Assembly (NCBI RefSeq): GCF_029203305.1
Contig: NC_089462.1
Span: 1,550,001-1,614,000 of the forward strand
DNA from: Yamadazyma tenuis
Taxonomy: Eukaryota; Ascomycota; Pichiomycetes; Serinales; Debaryomycetaceae
Reading direction: 5' to 3'
Length of the DNA: 64,000 nucleotides
The position numbers were made by a program, and so were the translations under genes. Positions 46,603 to 57,859 of the stretch are shown one piece after another; the stretch's first letter is position 1, and every line of letters begins with the position of its first letter. The notes beneath the pieces were generated by a model, which had not been told where the DNA came from, searched no databases, and saw nothing but the letters and a program-made list of their open reading frames with translations.

Positions 46603-48132
46603 ATGACCGAGCTAGTTAAAGAGAAACAAAGTCCTCCCACAGACGTGCAATCTGTCGAAAGTCTCAAGGAAATTCAGTTCAACGGGAAAGAAATCAAACT
46701 CGACGATGGAGACGAAATCATCAAGTTAGGGTTGGCCCATGAAGAAGTCACCATGACGCGCGAAAGAGAACGCCAGTTGGTCCACAAAATCGACTTGTAC
46801 ATGCTTCCTCTTATGTGTATGGTGTATTGTTTCCAGTTTATGGATAAGTTGTCCAATTCGTTTGCTTCGATTCTCGGGTTGAGAACGGACCTTCATATGG
46901 TGGGTCAGGAATACTCCTGGACCGGATCCGCCTTCTACTTGGGGTATATGGTATTTGAGTTGCCTGCCTCTATGCTCTTGCATAGATTTCCAGTTGCGAA
47001 AACAGTGGGAACTTTTATTATTGTGTGGGGAGTAGTACTTGCGTTACATGCCACCCCCAATAACGCTGCCGGTTTCTTGGCCTTGAGAACCATATTGGGG
47101 GCTCTTGAAAGTTCGGTGACTCCAGCGTTTACCTTCATCACCTCCCAATGGTACACTATAGACCAGACATTTTTGCGTATCACCATCTGGTTCGCATTCA
47201 ACGGGTTGGGTAATATCATAGGCTCCTTGACTGCGTACGGCCTTGCGGTTCACTCAGACAGCCTTTCGCTTGCACCATGGAAGTATGTGTTTATTATCAC
47301 TGGAATTTTGACAGTGGCACTTGGAGTGGCAGTCTTGGCCCATTTACCTGACTCTCCAGCCACCGCCTGGTTCTTGACCGATGAAGATAAGATGTTGGTG
47401 GTCCACAGGAACAGGAAAAATCACCAAGGGTTCGGAAACAAGCACCTCAAGAAGCTGCAGGTCATCGAGGCATTAACGGACTACAAAACCTGGTTGTTAT
47501 TTGCGTTTGTGCTTCTTGGAAACGTTCCTAATGGAGGAATCACGAACTTTGGTAGTATCGTCCTTACCGAACAGCTTGGATACACAGTCAACCAGACATT
47601 ACTCTACCAGACTATCAGTGGGGCGGTGGAACTTGTGGGATGTATTTTAATTGCGTCCTTGTCTCATTTCTACAACTCTCGTCTCGTATGGGGCATAATT
47701 TCCCAGTGCATCGGCTCGGCTGGTGTTCTTATGTTATGCTTGGGGTCCGAAAAACATATGCGGTTTGCAGGCTACAACATGAACTTTGTGTCTCCCGTGT
47801 CGTTTGTGTGTGTGTTGAGTTGTGTGGCTTCTAATGTGTTGGGAACCACCAAAAAGTATACCGTCAATGTTATTGTGTTGATTGGTTACTGTGTGGGAAA
47901 CTTGAGCGGAAGTGCAGTCTTCAAGGCCAGTGAGACTCCCGTGTACGGCACCGCCAAAAAATCACTTGCTGTTTGCCTGGCGCTTCAACTTGTGATGTTG
48001 ATAGTGATCTGGGTTGCTTATTACACAGAAAACAAAATCAGAGACAGAAAACCTGAACCCGAGAAGATAGAAAACATCGAGTTTCTTGACTTGACTGATG
48101 GACAAAATCCATTCTTCCGGTACTCATTTTAG
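46603..48132 (+). CDS. DAL5-family anion:cation symporter (MFS)
   Basis: 509 residues with about 12 membrane helices. A hydrophilic N terminus (about 1-70) ends with RERQLVHKIDLYMLP, the standard lead into helix 1 of the allantoate permease (ACS) family. Helix 4 carries RTILGALESSVTPAF, a family signature. The C terminus (EFLDLTDGQNPFFRY) is also characteristic. S. cerevisiae relatives carry allantoate, ureidosuccinate, nicotinate, biotin, pantothenate or thiamine precursors at the plasma membrane; substrate cannot be read. The promoter has several GATA sites. Confidence 0.85.
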   Translation: MTELVKEKQSPPTDVQSVESLKEIQFNGKEIKLDDGDEIIKLGLAHEEVTMTRERERQLVHKIDLYMLPLMCMVYCFQFMDKLSNSFASILGLRTDLHMVGQEYSWTGSAFYLGYMVFELPASMLLHRFPVAKTVGTFIIVWGVVLALHATPNNAAGFLALRTILGALESSVTPAFTFITSQWYTIDQTFLRITIWFAFNGLGNIIGSLTAYGLAVHSDSLSLAPWKYVFIITGILTVALGVAVLAHLPDSPATAWFLTDEDKMLVVHRNRKNHQGFGNKHLKKLQVIEALTDYKTWLLFAFVLLGNVPNGGITNFGSIVLTEQLGYTVNQTLLYQTISGAVELVGCILIASLSHFYNSRLVWGIISQCIGSAGVLMLCLGSEKHMRFAGYNMNFVSPVSFVCVLSCVASNVLGTTKKYTVNVIVLIGYCVGNLSGSAVFKASETPVYGTAKKSLAVCLALQLVMLIVIWVAYYTENKIRDRKPEPEKIENIEFLDLTDGQNPFFRYSF

Positions 48133-48231
48133 AGAACTAGAGAGTATAGATAATGTGTACAATAATAGTATGTGAAATAAATCTTCCCGTTTTGGATGTT
48201 CTATTTACAAATACGGAAATATCTTCCCCAT

Positions 48232-49566
48232 CTAAAACGCATCGTTGGGTCTTTTTAACGTTTCAATCATGGCAGTAGCGGCGGTAGGGTCTCTCTTATT
48301 ATATACAAACAACCCCTGCAATTGGGCCGTACTCACATCCTTCAACCCCAATTCCTTGAATTTCTTCATGAAGATGTCGCAATTTTGCTCGTCGTTCTCA
48401 TAGAACTTTAAAAACATGTTTCTCACTTGGTACTCAGTGGCATTGCCTATAAGCACCTTAAGGTCCACCCTACCTGGTCTGAGCAATGCTGGATCCAACT
48501 TCTCCGGATGGTTGGTCGTCATAAATGTTATGCATTCTTCAGCACTTGCGACTCCATCCAACGCATTCAACAACCCCGAGAACGTCACACCTGAGGTATA
48601 ACCCTGCTCACTTGACTGTTCACGCTTATTGAAGGCCGCATCAACGTCCTCTAACACTAAGATGGACCGATCAGGAATGTGGTTCATCAAGTGGTTCAAC
48701 CGGTCGTCAGTCAAGTTCTTCTCGCTCAAGTTCAATATACAAATATTGTAGTCCAACTCTCCTGCAACTGCCTGTATGAACGATGTTTTCCCACTTCCAG
48801 GTGGACCGTATAGCAAGTATCCTCTCCGATAAGGGATCCCTCGGTTATGGTACCACTCACCACTTTTCAAGAAATCTTGCACGTCTTCTATGATCATTTT
48901 ATCGAGTCCCTCGTCAAGGATGACAGAACCCATCAATCTCTTCAGTCGAGGCTGGCCAAACGGCCGCCACTCGGGTCCCCATGACGTATAGATAACAGTC
49001 TTACCTTCCCTGATCTTCAAAGCCATGGTCTTGGCTTCCGTCAATAAATCGGAAAAGAGGTATCTGTCTCGGTACAAAGTCGTTAACCTCACCGTCTCAA
49101 AAGGTGACCCGTTTGTCATATCGATCAACTTGCCTGAACGTTCTCTATTCACCAACATAAACGCCCCTTTGTATCGAATCAAGTGTTTTCCCGGTCCTGG
49201 CACCAACGAGAACTTGGTGGTAACCGCTCCATTGTTGTGCTGAACAAAGTTGGTTTCCACAGAGAGATGCCGTGAACTTCGATGTTTGTACTGGGACATC
49301 CACTCCAAGAACCACAAATACGACTTATCCTTGGATGGGATCTCCAAATCCACCAAAAGCTGACGATATATTAGTCCCGATGAGCGGATAACCGCTTGCC
49401 TAGTTAATGCCAACCCTGTACCTAGCAACATCAATCCTCCACCAGCTGCAAAATACGGGTTATTCACCACCACCTCTTCGAACGCCAGCAGCATCATTCC
49501 GCTCACTGAGCCGTCACTGCTACTTCGAATCTTATCAAAGTCAATGGTAGGCGCCTGTTGTGACAT
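48232..49566 (-). CDS. BCS1: Bcs1 mitochondrial AAA translocase for Rieske protein
   Basis: 444 residues. Start at ATG 49566 (MSQQAPT); the longer frame opens at TTG. A single helix near residues 38-60 ([21 protein letters not shown]) anchors it in the inner membrane and is followed by an internal targeting and Bcs1-specific domain. AAA core: Walker [11 protein letters not shown], Walker [12 protein letters not shown], and [19 protein letters not shown] with the Arg of the second region of homology. Bcs1 heptamers insert folded Rip1 into complex III. It shares a 124-bp promoter, rich in TTTCGC words, with UBP2. Confidence 0.95.
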   Translation of the reverse strand: MSQQAPTIDFDKIRSSSDGSVSGMMLLAFEEVVVNNPYFAAGGGLMLLGTGLALTRQAVIRSSGLIYRQLLVDLEIPSKDKSYLWFLEWMSQYKHRSSRHLSVETNFVQHNNGAVTTKFSLVPGPGKHLIRYKGAFMLVNRERSGKLIDMTNGSPFETVRLTTLYRDRYLFSDLLTEAKTMALKIREGKTVIYTSWGPEWRPFGQPRLKRLMGSVILDEGLDKMIIEDVQDFLKSGEWYHNRGIPYRRGYLLYGPPGSGKTSFIQAVAGELDYNICILNLSEKNLTDDRLNHLMNHIPDRSILVLEDVDAAFNKREQSSEQGYTSGVTFSGLLNALDGVASAEECITFMTTNHPEKLDPALLRPGRVDLKVLIGNATEYQVRNMFLKFYENDEQNCDIFMKKFKELGLKDVSTAQLQGLFVYNKRDPTAATAMIETLKRPNDAF

Positions 49567-49690
49567 ATTCTCCAAGTATTTCAGTGTCTCCAGAAGTCGG
49601 CTTCGCAGTAGAGTTTCGCACGAAGTTTCGCGCCATTTCGGTTTTGCATTTGTGTCAGTTTATAAGTCCCACCCATTCCCCATACATACT

Positions 49691-52600
49691 ATGGGTGATT
49701 CGAATAACCCGTTCATCAACCTGGACTACCAGGTGAATAGCAGTCATGTGTACACCAAGCTAGCACCCGAGCAATTGAACCCCCACCCCTACAAAACCTT
49801 GAATCGGTTACTTGATGATATCAAGTGGTGCCTACCCTTCCGATTACGTTGTGCCACCAGAAGCATATTGCATGAACGGCCATTTGAGTACGCCCACGAG
49901 TTGGCCACGTTGGTTCGCTCCACGCGTACGGCGCCTTCTGTGTTGTTGTTGAACAACGAGCTTCCGTTTTTCAAGAGTCGAGAAGTCTCCCAGTTGAATG
50001 ACAATCATGAGAACCAAACCTTGACCCTGATCCGGGGACTAATTATGATCGACGGGAAGGAACCCAACCATTTCCGCATACAGGTATTGGAGAACAAAAG
50101 TCCATTCTTTGATTCCAATTCGAGTGTCAGCAAGTACGAGTATCACGTTATTGATAAACTGCTCCTCTCCTCGGATGACTTGAAACAATTCGAAGCATCA
50201 GATTTTCCTTCTGTCTCCGCCAATCTTGTCGACGAAGTGTACGTTTCCACTTCCAATGAGACACCCAACCACATGCTAAGAATTAGTATTTTCACTAGTG
50301 AATTCCCCCATTCGGCAGTGCAGTCCATATCTGATTCTGCCACCATAAAAGAGAGATACTTGAATGAAACCAAAAACAATCCAAACTTGAACCCAGAAAC
50401 CATTCCCAATGGACTTCAGTGCATACAGAAACTACTTAATGTTTTGAAGGGGCCACTTTTGTTGGACTCTGCCAATGAAGTTAAGACCATCGATTTGTCA
50501 AACACTTCCTTGGCGTCCATGGTCGATATTGATCTACTTTTGAGTGATTTTGGCTTTACCAAGAATGAATCTATTCTTGTCCCTCCCAAGTTGAGCGACT
50601 TCCCTAGTATCAGAGAAAGTTATCTCAGAAAAGTGGTGGAATTGATCTGTCTTGGAAAGCAGATGAATGTGCATCCAAATGACTTTAACTCCAACTACTC
50701 GTTCAGCGATAGTTTGTCGTTGATTTTCAGCACCTTCAACGAGTTTGACAAGCAATTGTCCCAGACTTTCAGCATGCACGACAAGTCTAGCGAGAATTCT
50801 TCATGGATAAGCTTGAGTTGCTGTAGTTTTTTCCAGGACGAGTTGATCATAAAATGCTTTGAGAATACCATCGCCTCGGATCCTTCCAATCTGATTTTCT
50901 ACGTGGACCATCTTCATAACATCATAGCCATGAGGAATAAGGGTAACTCGAAGTTGAGGCTGTATGTGAATAGTAATGCCCGTAAAGGGCGTTTACTTGG
51001 GTTCTCAGATTATACAAGAGCTTTGGCCGATATTGGAATTGTGGGAGTTGATGGAAGTCCCCTGGAGCTTTTGAGCATTGACGATGACTATATCATCTCA
51101 GTTTATGAGTCGAGTGTTAAGCAGGACTTCAGAAACTACTCCTTTTTCAATCGAAGCTTAGAAAAGATCGCCTTTGTCAAGAATTCGGACGTGTTGAAAG
51201 AGTTTTTAAATGACGAGTTATTGCCTGTTGATTTGGCGATCCCTGAGCTTGGAATTGAAGAAATCACTGAAGATGATGTTGTTATCACTGCCTATGAGTT
51301 TAAGTCGGAGGAGATCTCCGACTCGGGGGAGTTATTGACTTTGAAAAAAGCCTTGCAGTCGATATCCATTAACAGAAAGAGCTTTATATTGATGAATTAT
51401 ATTGAAAGCAACTTGCCTGAGTTATTGGGCAAATATGGCCAGGACTTCCCCATCAATGAAGCTTTGGATATCATGGAGTCAACTCCGAGTACTAATGAGT
51501 TTGAGCTCATCAATAAATTTCAAGCAAAGCTAATGAGCTCCGATATTAGAGTTTTAAGACGAGCCCTAAAGTCTATAAACAACTACAGGAAGTCTAAGAT
51601 CATTGAACAGTTCTTGAGAACAGGTAAGTTGGATCCGTCCTTACTCCCTGTAGAAAACTGGCCAGCCGGTTTGGATAATATCGGTAATACCTGTTACTTG
51701 AACTCATTATTGCAATACTACTTTTCGATAAAACCTCTTAGAGATATGGTTCTAGAGTTTGAAGAGCATGATCTCAACTTCATGGAGGGCCTGGAAAGAA
51801 AAATAGGGGGTCGTAAGATCGATGTCAACGAGACCAAGAGAGCCAGTCAGTTCATCTACCACTTACAGGCATTGTTCCACGAGATGATCAACACAAATAA
51901 GCGATGTGTTCAGCCCAGCAAAGGTTTAGCCTTCTTATCGTTCCTCCCGGCATCTCAGCCCGTGAATTTTTCAAGTCCATTGAAGGACAAGAACCAGCAC
52001 TTGGTAGATGGAGGACATGAGACCAATCCCATCTTAATTGATTCGGACAACGATGATGTCGACGACATGGTAATTGATGCCACCAATAATAGCAGGGACA
52101 AGACCGCTTCCCTTGAAGAAATCCAAAATCCTTTTTCCAGTGATAATGATCCTATGACTGTTGAAGATGTTCTTGACGGATTCAGCTCATCGAGCTCTCC
52201 TGCCACTGGTGGTGATGAAAGTGAGGTTGAAGCCAAAGTCAGAATTTTACCTATCAACACTGAGGATTTAGAAAGTACCATTGAAATTGGTAGGCAACAG
52301 GACGTTACAGAATGTATTGAAAATGTTAACTTTCAGATTGAAACCGCATTGGATCCCGAGGTGATTGAAGCTGATGGGGAACAATATGACTTGATCAAAA
52401 AGCTCTTTTATGGAAAGACCAAGCAGACCATTACTCCAATAGATGGAGAGAGCAAAAGCAGAACATCGGTAGAAAGATTCTCGAGTTTGATCATCAACAT
52501 AAGTGACCATCCCAAGAACATATATGATGCATTAGACAATTACTTTAACGCAGATATTGTCAACCTCGAAGAAGGGTTGGTTAAGAAGTCCTTGACTATT

Positions 52601-53299
52601 ATTAAATTACCTGATATACTCCAGTTTCAAGTACAAAGAGTTCTTTTTGATAGAGAAAGGTTAATGGCTTACAAGTCCATCGAGCCCATCCCGTTCAGTG
52701 AAAAGCTCTACATGGACCGGTACCTTGAGACCGAAGATAAGGATATCCTCGATAAGAGAGAAGAGGTATTTCAGTGGAAATCAGAGATATCCCAGCTTCA
52801 AAATCAAAAACACGACATCTTGCACGTGGATGAGACTTCCAAGATGAACGTTATTGACTCTTTGATAACGACCAAGAAGTATCTCCAAAGCATCAAAGAC
52901 ACCGAATCCTTTGGCATTGATACAGACCTTATCGAGTATATACAAACTCAGATCACCTCATTGAATGAGAAGGTGGTCGCAATCAATACTTCGATTGAAC
53001 AACTTGAATCCAATATCTCCAGCCAGTTCAATGACTACCAACAGATCGCATACTCCATCTTTGCAGTGTTTATACACCGCGGAGAGGCCAGTTATGGGCA
53101 CTATTGGATCTATATCAAAGATCCTCACCAGCATAATATTTACAGAAAGTACAACGATGAGATTGTGACTGAGGTCCCTGAGTCCGAAGTGTTTAACTTT
53201 ATCCAGGGAAACACTGCTACGCCATACTACATTGCGTATGTGAAAGAGGGTCTTGAACATGAATATGTGGAGCCGCTTAAGAGAGTTGTCAAGTGTTGA
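49691..53299 (+). CDS. UBP2: Ubp2-like ubiquitin-specific protease
   Basis: 1202 residues (S. cerevisiae Ubp2 1272) from ATG 49691. The longer frame runs back through the promoter from a non-ATG. After a 650-residue N-terminal region the catalytic domain begins with WPAGLDNIGNTCYLNSLLQYY (Cys nucleophile in NTCYL). The His box is GEASYGHYWIYIKD near residue 1140, and the domain ends YYIAYVKEG. A large acidic insert plus a coiled coil separates them, as in Ubp2. Yeast Ubp2 trims Lys63 chains and counteracts Rsp5 in endocytosis. The reading frame is clean throughout. Confidence 0.92.
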   Translation: MGDSNNPFINLDYQVNSSHVYTKLAPEQLNPHPYKTLNRLLDDIKWCLPFRLRCATRSILHERPFEYAHELATLVRSTRTAPSVLLLNNELPFFKSREVSQLNDNHENQTLTLIRGLIMIDGKEPNHFRIQVLENKSPFFDSNSSVSKYEYHVIDKLLLSSDDLKQFEASDFPSVSANLVDEVYVSTSNETPNHMLRISIFTSEFPHSAVQSISDSATIKERYLNETKNNPNLNPETIPNGLQCIQKLLNVLKGPLLLDSANEVKTIDLSNTSLASMVDIDLLLSDFGFTKNESILVPPKLSDFPSIRESYLRKVVELICLGKQMNVHPNDFNSNYSFSDSLSLIFSTFNEFDKQLSQTFSMHDKSSENSSWISLSCCSFFQDELIIKCFENTIASDPSNLIFYVDHLHNIIAMRNKGNSKLRLYVNSNARKGRLLGFSDYTRALADIGIVGVDGSPLELLSIDDDYIISVYESSVKQDFRNYSFFNRSLEKIAFVKNSDVLKEFLNDELLPVDLAIPELGIEEITEDDVVITAYEFKSEEISDSGELLTLKKALQSISINRKSFILMNYIESNLPELLGKYGQDFPINEALDIMESTPSTNEFELINKFQAKLMSSDIRVLRRALKSINNYRKSKIIEQFLRTGKLDPSLLPVENWPAGLDNIGNTCYLNSLLQYYFSIKPLRDMVLEFEEHDLNFMEGLERKIGGRKIDVNETKRASQFIYHLQALFHEMINTNKRCVQPSKGLAFLSFLPASQPVNFSSPLKDKNQHLVDGGHETNPILIDSDNDDVDDMVIDATNNSRDKTASLEEIQNPFSSDNDPMTVEDVLDGFSSSSSPATGGDESEVEAKVRILPINTEDLESTIEIGRQQDVTECIENVNFQIETALDPEVIEADGEQYDLIKKLFYGKTKQTITPIDGESKSRTSVERFSSLIINISDHPKNIYDALDNYFNADIVNLEEGLVKKSLTIIKLPDILQFQVQRVLFDRERLMAYKSIEPIPFSEKLYMDRYLETEDKDILDKREEVFQWKSEISQLQNQKHDILHVDETSKMNVIDSLITTKKYLQSIKDTESFGIDTDLIEYIQTQITSLNEKVVAINTSIEQLESNISSQFNDYQQIAYSIFAVFIHRGEASYGHYWIYIKDPHQHNIYRKYNDEIVTEVPESEVFNFIQGNTATPYYIAYVKEGLEHEYVEPLKRVVKC

Positions 53300-53586
53300 G
53301 CACAAAGCCTTTGATATATTTATAGAGACCAATTTATTCCGATATATGTATTCACCTCATTTGTAAGTGTACCCTTTATGTATTTTCTGATATCGTCCTC
53401 ATGGCACCTCGAGGGATTGTATACAGGATACTCGCAATACCATGCTGATAGCTTCAAACTTCGTCATTCTCAAACTTCACCATCAACCACATTAGTTCAC
53501 GGTATCAATTGCAAGCGACTTTCGACGTCTCGACCACTTTTTGTTGATTATCTATCTGTGGTGTTTCTGAACTTTTGTGTGCAGCC

Positions 53587-56500
53587 ATGAAATTTGCCAG
53601 TGCCGTGTTGCACGCCTTTTGGGCCGTCTGCGCTACAGCAACTTCCATTGAAATTGAAAATGTGCAACAATTCCAAACCTCGTTTGACCGTATAAAACGA
53701 GGTGCTATTGTCAATGATGTGTTTGAAATCAGCCCGTCTTTGAAGCCGTTGACAAAAGAGCCCGAAGATAAGTGCCCTCCTTGTTTCAACTGCAATTTGC
53801 CTAATTTTGAGTGTACTCAGTTTTCCCAGTGCAACAGCTTCACGGGGTTCTGCGAATGCCGTGATGGGTACGGGGGCAATGATTGCTCGGAGCCACTTTG
53901 TGGCAGCTTGTCTGACGGCAATGAAAACCGTCCGAAAAGAAAAGACCCTGTGTGTGCCTGTAAGCCAGGATGGGGTGGAATCAACTGTAATATGTGTGAA
54001 GAAGACAACGTATGTGATGCCTTCGTACCTGAAGGACTCAAAGGAACTTGCTACAAGTCGGGGATTGTGGTCAACAAGTTGCACCAAATGTGTGATGTTA
54101 CCAACAAAAAGATTGTGGCCATATTGGATGGGAAGATTCCACAGGCCACCTTCAGTTGCAACAAAACCGCCGGAAGTTGTGACTTCCAGTTCTGGATCGA
54201 CCAGAAGGAATCGTTCTACTGTGACTTGGATAAGTGTGCTTTTGAGTATGATTTGGCCAAGAACACCACTCACTATAACTGCGAGCAAATGGCCTGCAAA
54301 TGTCTACCAGAAACAATGTTGTGTGGTGAGGCTGGTTCCATTGACATTTCCGACTTCTTGACTGAAACCATCAAGGGGCCCGGTGACTTCACGTGCGATG
54401 TGGGCGACAAGACCTGCCGATTCAGTGAGCCAAGTATGAATGAATTGATTTCATCGGTATTTGGGGATCCTTATATCACTTTACACTGCAAGTCAGGTGA
54501 GTGTATCCACAAAAGTGAAATCCCTGGTTATGACTTGCCCGACAAAGGCAGATTGACCTGGAGTAACTTATTGTTGATTATCTTGGTCGCCGTTGTGTGT
54601 GTTTCGTTGGTTGCAGGTTCTCTTTACAATATCAGCCAAAGTGCGTTGTTCAAGCCCAGTGGAGGATACGAGCCAGTAAATGGGGAATTGAACGTTTTGA
54701 ACGAGAACTTCACGCCGACTGTTCTTTCGTTTGAAAACATAAGCTACAAGGTCAGGAATGGAGCTCAGGTGTTGAATGGCATCAACGGGTTGGTCAAACC
54801 CATGGAATGCTTGGCCATCATGGGAGGCTCCGGTGCCGGTAAAACCACATTGTTGGACATTTTGGCTGGGAAGAATAAAGATGGTCACATCCAAGGAGAT
54901 ATCTACGTGAATGGTAACCGATTGAGTCCTCACGACTTCAAGAAAATCGTTGGGTTTGTAGATCAAGAAGACCATTTGATTCCTACTTTGACTGTTTATG
55001 AGACTGTTTTGAATAGTGCTTTATTGAGATTACCACGGTCTATGACCATGAGAGCAAAGCAAACCAGAGTCATTGAAGTGTTGAGTGAATTGAGAATTCT
55101 TGGTATCAAAGATAGAGTCATTGGATCTGACTTTCAAAGAGGAATCTCTGGAGGTGAAAAGAGAAGGGTTTCCATTGCCTGTGAGATGGTGACTTCTCCT
55201 TCCATCTTATTCTTGGATGAACCAACTTCAGGCTTGGACGCTTATAATGCAAGAAATGTCATTGAGTGCTTGGTGAAGTTGTCAAGAGACTTTGAAAGAA
55301 CTATAGTCTTCACCATCCACCAGCCCAGAAGTAATATTGTTTCATTGTTCGACAAGTTGATCTTGTTGAGCGAAGGAGATCTAATCTACTCAGGTGATAT
55401 GATTAAATGTAACGACTTCTTCAGTAAGAACGGATACACCATTCCCCTTGGCTATAACATTGCTGACTACTTGATTGATGTTACCGTTGACCATAAGAAG
55501 CTTATCAAGGTCAACAGTACATCTACGGGAAGTGACTTGGAGAACTTGGCTGGTTTGGAAAGTGAAGAACAGGACCTCCACCTGAGATTCTTAAGTACTA
55601 GGACCACCAGTGATTTGGATACCACTAGTGAATGGGCACACTTGGCACTTCACAGAGATGAATACAATAGCTATAACAAAATCAGTGGTGACGACGAAGA
55701 AGAAACTGTTATCCAAGTCCAGAACAAATTGCCCACTCTATTCAAAGAAAGTGTGCTTCAACTGGAGTTGAATGACGAGATCTTGGCTTTGAAGAACTCT
55801 CCTTTGAAATTTGAGGTCAATGCCCAGTACAAAAAGGCCAGTTTTATTACCCAAGTTTCGGTTTTGTCTTCTAGAACTTTCAAAAACTTGTACAGAAACC
55901 CCAAATTGTTGTTAACCCACTACATTCTATCTCTAATCATGGGAGGCTTTTGTGGGTATTTGTACTACGATGTTAAAAATGACATCAGTGGATTCCAGAA
56001 CAGATTGGGGTTGTTCTTCTTCTTGTTATCGCTTTTTGGGTTCTCGTCTTTGACTGGTTTGCATACATTTGCCAGTGAAAGGATCATTTTCATTAGAGAA
56101 AGAGCAAATAATTATTACCACCCGTTCAGCTACTACCTTACCAAATTGCTTTGTGATGTGGTTCCATTGAGAGTGTTGCCTCCGGTGATATTGATCTCCA
56201 TTGCTTACCCATTAGTGGGATTGACCATGGAACATAACGGGTTTTTGAAAGCCATTATGGTGTTGGTTTTGTTCAATGTTGCCATATCTATCGAGATATT
56301 GATTGTGGGAATCTTAATCCGGGATCCAGGAACCTCCACCATGACTGGTGTGTTGGTACTCTTGTTTTCCATATTGTTTGCCGGTTTGTTCATTAACAGC
56401 GAAGAGATCAAATCTCAAATTAAAATCTTCGAATGGATATCCCTTTTCCATTACGCCTACGAAGCATTGTCCATTAACGAGGTCAAGGATTTGATATTGA

Positions 56501-56673
56501 AAGAGAAGAAGTACGGGTTATCAATCGAAGTCCCAGGAGCTGTTATCTTGAGTACATTTGGATTCAACGTATCAGCATTTTGGGACGACATCGTCTACTT
56601 GGTGGGATGGCTCAGTGCATTCATCGTGTTAGGATATATCTTCCTTCACTATCTTGCAGTAGAAAAACGTTAA
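53587..56673 (+). CDS. ADP1: Adp1-like ABC transporter (ABCG half-type with EGF-like region)
   Basis: 1028 residues (S. cerevisiae Adp1 1049). ATG 53587 gives a signal peptide (MKFASAVLHAFWAVCATATS); the track start is a TTG. A lumenal part of about 300 residues is Cys-rich with EGF-like spacing (CECRDGYGGNDCSEPLC). A helix (NLLLIILVAVVCVSLVAG) leads to the nucleotide-binding domain: Walker A GGSGAGKTT, signature ISGGEKRRVS, Walker B LFLDEPTSGLD and H-loop TIHQPRS. The C terminus holds about six helices of the ABC2 type. Substrate is unknown, as for yeast Adp1. Confidence 0.93.
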   Translation: MKFASAVLHAFWAVCATATSIEIENVQQFQTSFDRIKRGAIVNDVFEISPSLKPLTKEPEDKCPPCFNCNLPNFECTQFSQCNSFTGFCECRDGYGGNDCSEPLCGSLSDGNENRPKRKDPVCACKPGWGGINCNMCEEDNVCDAFVPEGLKGTCYKSGIVVNKLHQMCDVTNKKIVAILDGKIPQATFSCNKTAGSCDFQFWIDQKESFYCDLDKCAFEYDLAKNTTHYNCEQMACKCLPETMLCGEAGSIDISDFLTETIKGPGDFTCDVGDKTCRFSEPSMNELISSVFGDPYITLHCKSGECIHKSEIPGYDLPDKGRLTWSNLLLIILVAVVCVSLVAGSLYNISQSALFKPSGGYEPVNGELNVLNENFTPTVLSFENISYKVRNGAQVLNGINGLVKPMECLAIMGGSGAGKTTLLDILAGKNKDGHIQGDIYVNGNRLSPHDFKKIVGFVDQEDHLIPTLTVYETVLNSALLRLPRSMTMRAKQTRVIEVLSELRILGIKDRVIGSDFQRGISGGEKRRVSIACEMVTSPSILFLDEPTSGLDAYNARNVIECLVKLSRDFERTIVFTIHQPRSNIVSLFDKLILLSEGDLIYSGDMIKCNDFFSKNGYTIPLGYNIADYLIDVTVDHKKLIKVNSTSTGSDLENLAGLESEEQDLHLRFLSTRTTSDLDTTSEWAHLALHRDEYNSYNKISGDDEEETVIQVQNKLPTLFKESVLQLELNDEILALKNSPLKFEVNAQYKKASFITQVSVLSSRTFKNLYRNPKLLLTHYILSLIMGGFCGYLYYDVKNDISGFQNRLGLFFFLLSLFGFSSLTGLHTFASERIIFIRERANNYYHPFSYYLTKLLCDVVPLRVLPPVILISIAYPLVGLTMEHNGFLKAIMVLVLFNVAISIEILIVGILIRDPGTSTMTGVLVLLFSILFAGLFINSEEIKSQIKIFEWISLFHYAYEALSINEVKDLILKEKKYGLSIEVPGAVILSTFGFNVSAFWDDIVYLVGWLSAFIVLGYIFLHYLAVEKR

Positions 56674-56878
56674 AATTCTATTTATGTTTCCTAGTTGACA
56701 TAGAATATACACAGTCTGGGGAGAGTAAATGTTCAATTTAGCGAATTCGGTAAGTCGCAAAAATTGTAAACATTTCCTTTTTGGGTAAAGTAATAACCAG
56801 TGGAAACTGCTGTAAAATACAATCGCTGCGCCCTAGTATATATATTCCAGACTTTACGTGAACCATATTTCTATCATC

Positions 56879-57712
56879 ATGAAATTAAACTTTATCGTGG
56901 CTTACTTGACGACGTCTGTCTTAAGTTTAGAACTCCAACACGCAAAAAAAGACTTGCTCGATGATCTTTTCGGCCTTACTACCTCATCTACTGCCCACAC
57001 CACCACAGCTTCCCAAAATGACTTGGCAAACTTCTGGCTGAGTTTCAACAGGGATACTTCGACCTCCACCACTTCTACAACTACCCAAGGGCTCTTGGAC
57101 GAGTTGTTAGGTCTTGTTAGTACCACAAAAGCCACTTCTAGCACCAAGGCTGCAACAACTACACACGAGAATACCAAATCCACAGCTGATAGCTCTGGTG
57201 ACCTGATCCTTTCCCTATTGGCTACTTATGCGACCCACACCGAAGTTAGCTCCACTACTGACTCTTCTGAAACTTCTACTGAGACCAAAACCTCATCCAA
57301 ATCTTCATCCAAATCTTCGTCCAAGAAGTCCTCAAAAGCCAAATCCACTCATCTGAGCACAAAATCTTCATCAGAAAGTCTGAGTGCTGCAGAAACCGAT
57401 ATATTATCTGAGCTTAGTGGGTACCTCACGGGGGACTTAACTGTCATTGGCAACTACCTTACGAAGGGCAGTTTCACCAATGATGTTGCATCTGCTCTTC
57501 TTGCGTACGGAAAAACTCAAACGGCCAAGGCCCTTATCGACAGTAGCACCACCAGTTCTCCTGATAAAGAGACTTCGTCTACGTCTACGTCTGCTCCTTC
57601 ATCAACTTCTGATAGTGAAGATGAGCATACCACCTCTTCAGATGACGGTGCCAGCACATTATCCAAATCGTTGTTCAGCGTGTTTGCACTCTTGGCTCTT
57701 AGCGTAGTATGA
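56879..57712 (+). CDS. Ser/Thr-rich GPI-anchored cell wall protein (predicted)
   Basis: 277 residues from ATG 56879. The signal peptide is MKLNFIVAYLTTSVLSLE. The body is Ser/Thr-rich (heavily O-glycosylated if secreted) with three short LLD[DE]L-type hydrophobic patches (LLDDLFGL, LLDELLGL, LILSLLATY) and an SSKSSSKSSSKK repeat. It ends in a small-residue site and hydrophobic tail (DDGASTLSKSLFSVFALLALSVV), a GPI-anchor signal. No homologue recognised. TATATATATT at 56837 is a likely TATA box. Confidence 0.72.
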   Translation: MKLNFIVAYLTTSVLSLELQHAKKDLLDDLFGLTTSSTAHTTTASQNDLANFWLSFNRDTSTSTTSTTTQGLLDELLGLVSTTKATSSTKAATTTHENTKSTADSSGDLILSLLATYATHTEVSSTTDSSETSTETKTSSKSSSKSSSKKSSKAKSTHLSTKSSSESLSAAETDILSELSGYLTGDLTVIGNYLTKGSFTNDVASALLAYGKTQTAKALIDSSTTSSPDKETSSTSTSAPSSTSDSEDEHTTSSDDGASTLSKSLFSVFALLALSVV

Positions 57713-57859
57713 GACGATACCACTAACGTAAATATACATGATACCAACGCACACTTACCCATCAGACAAGCACAATGCTTGTAATAAAGACAGATATGTA
57801 TGAAGAGATAGCAACGTGTATTGTTCCAGATATATTGTATTTGAGTCTGTATGCGATGT

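Noticed and set aside
49544..49690. N-terminal extension of UBP2 overlapping the BCS1 start
   Set aside because: Opens at a non-ATG codon inside the shared promoter; ATG 49691 fits the family.
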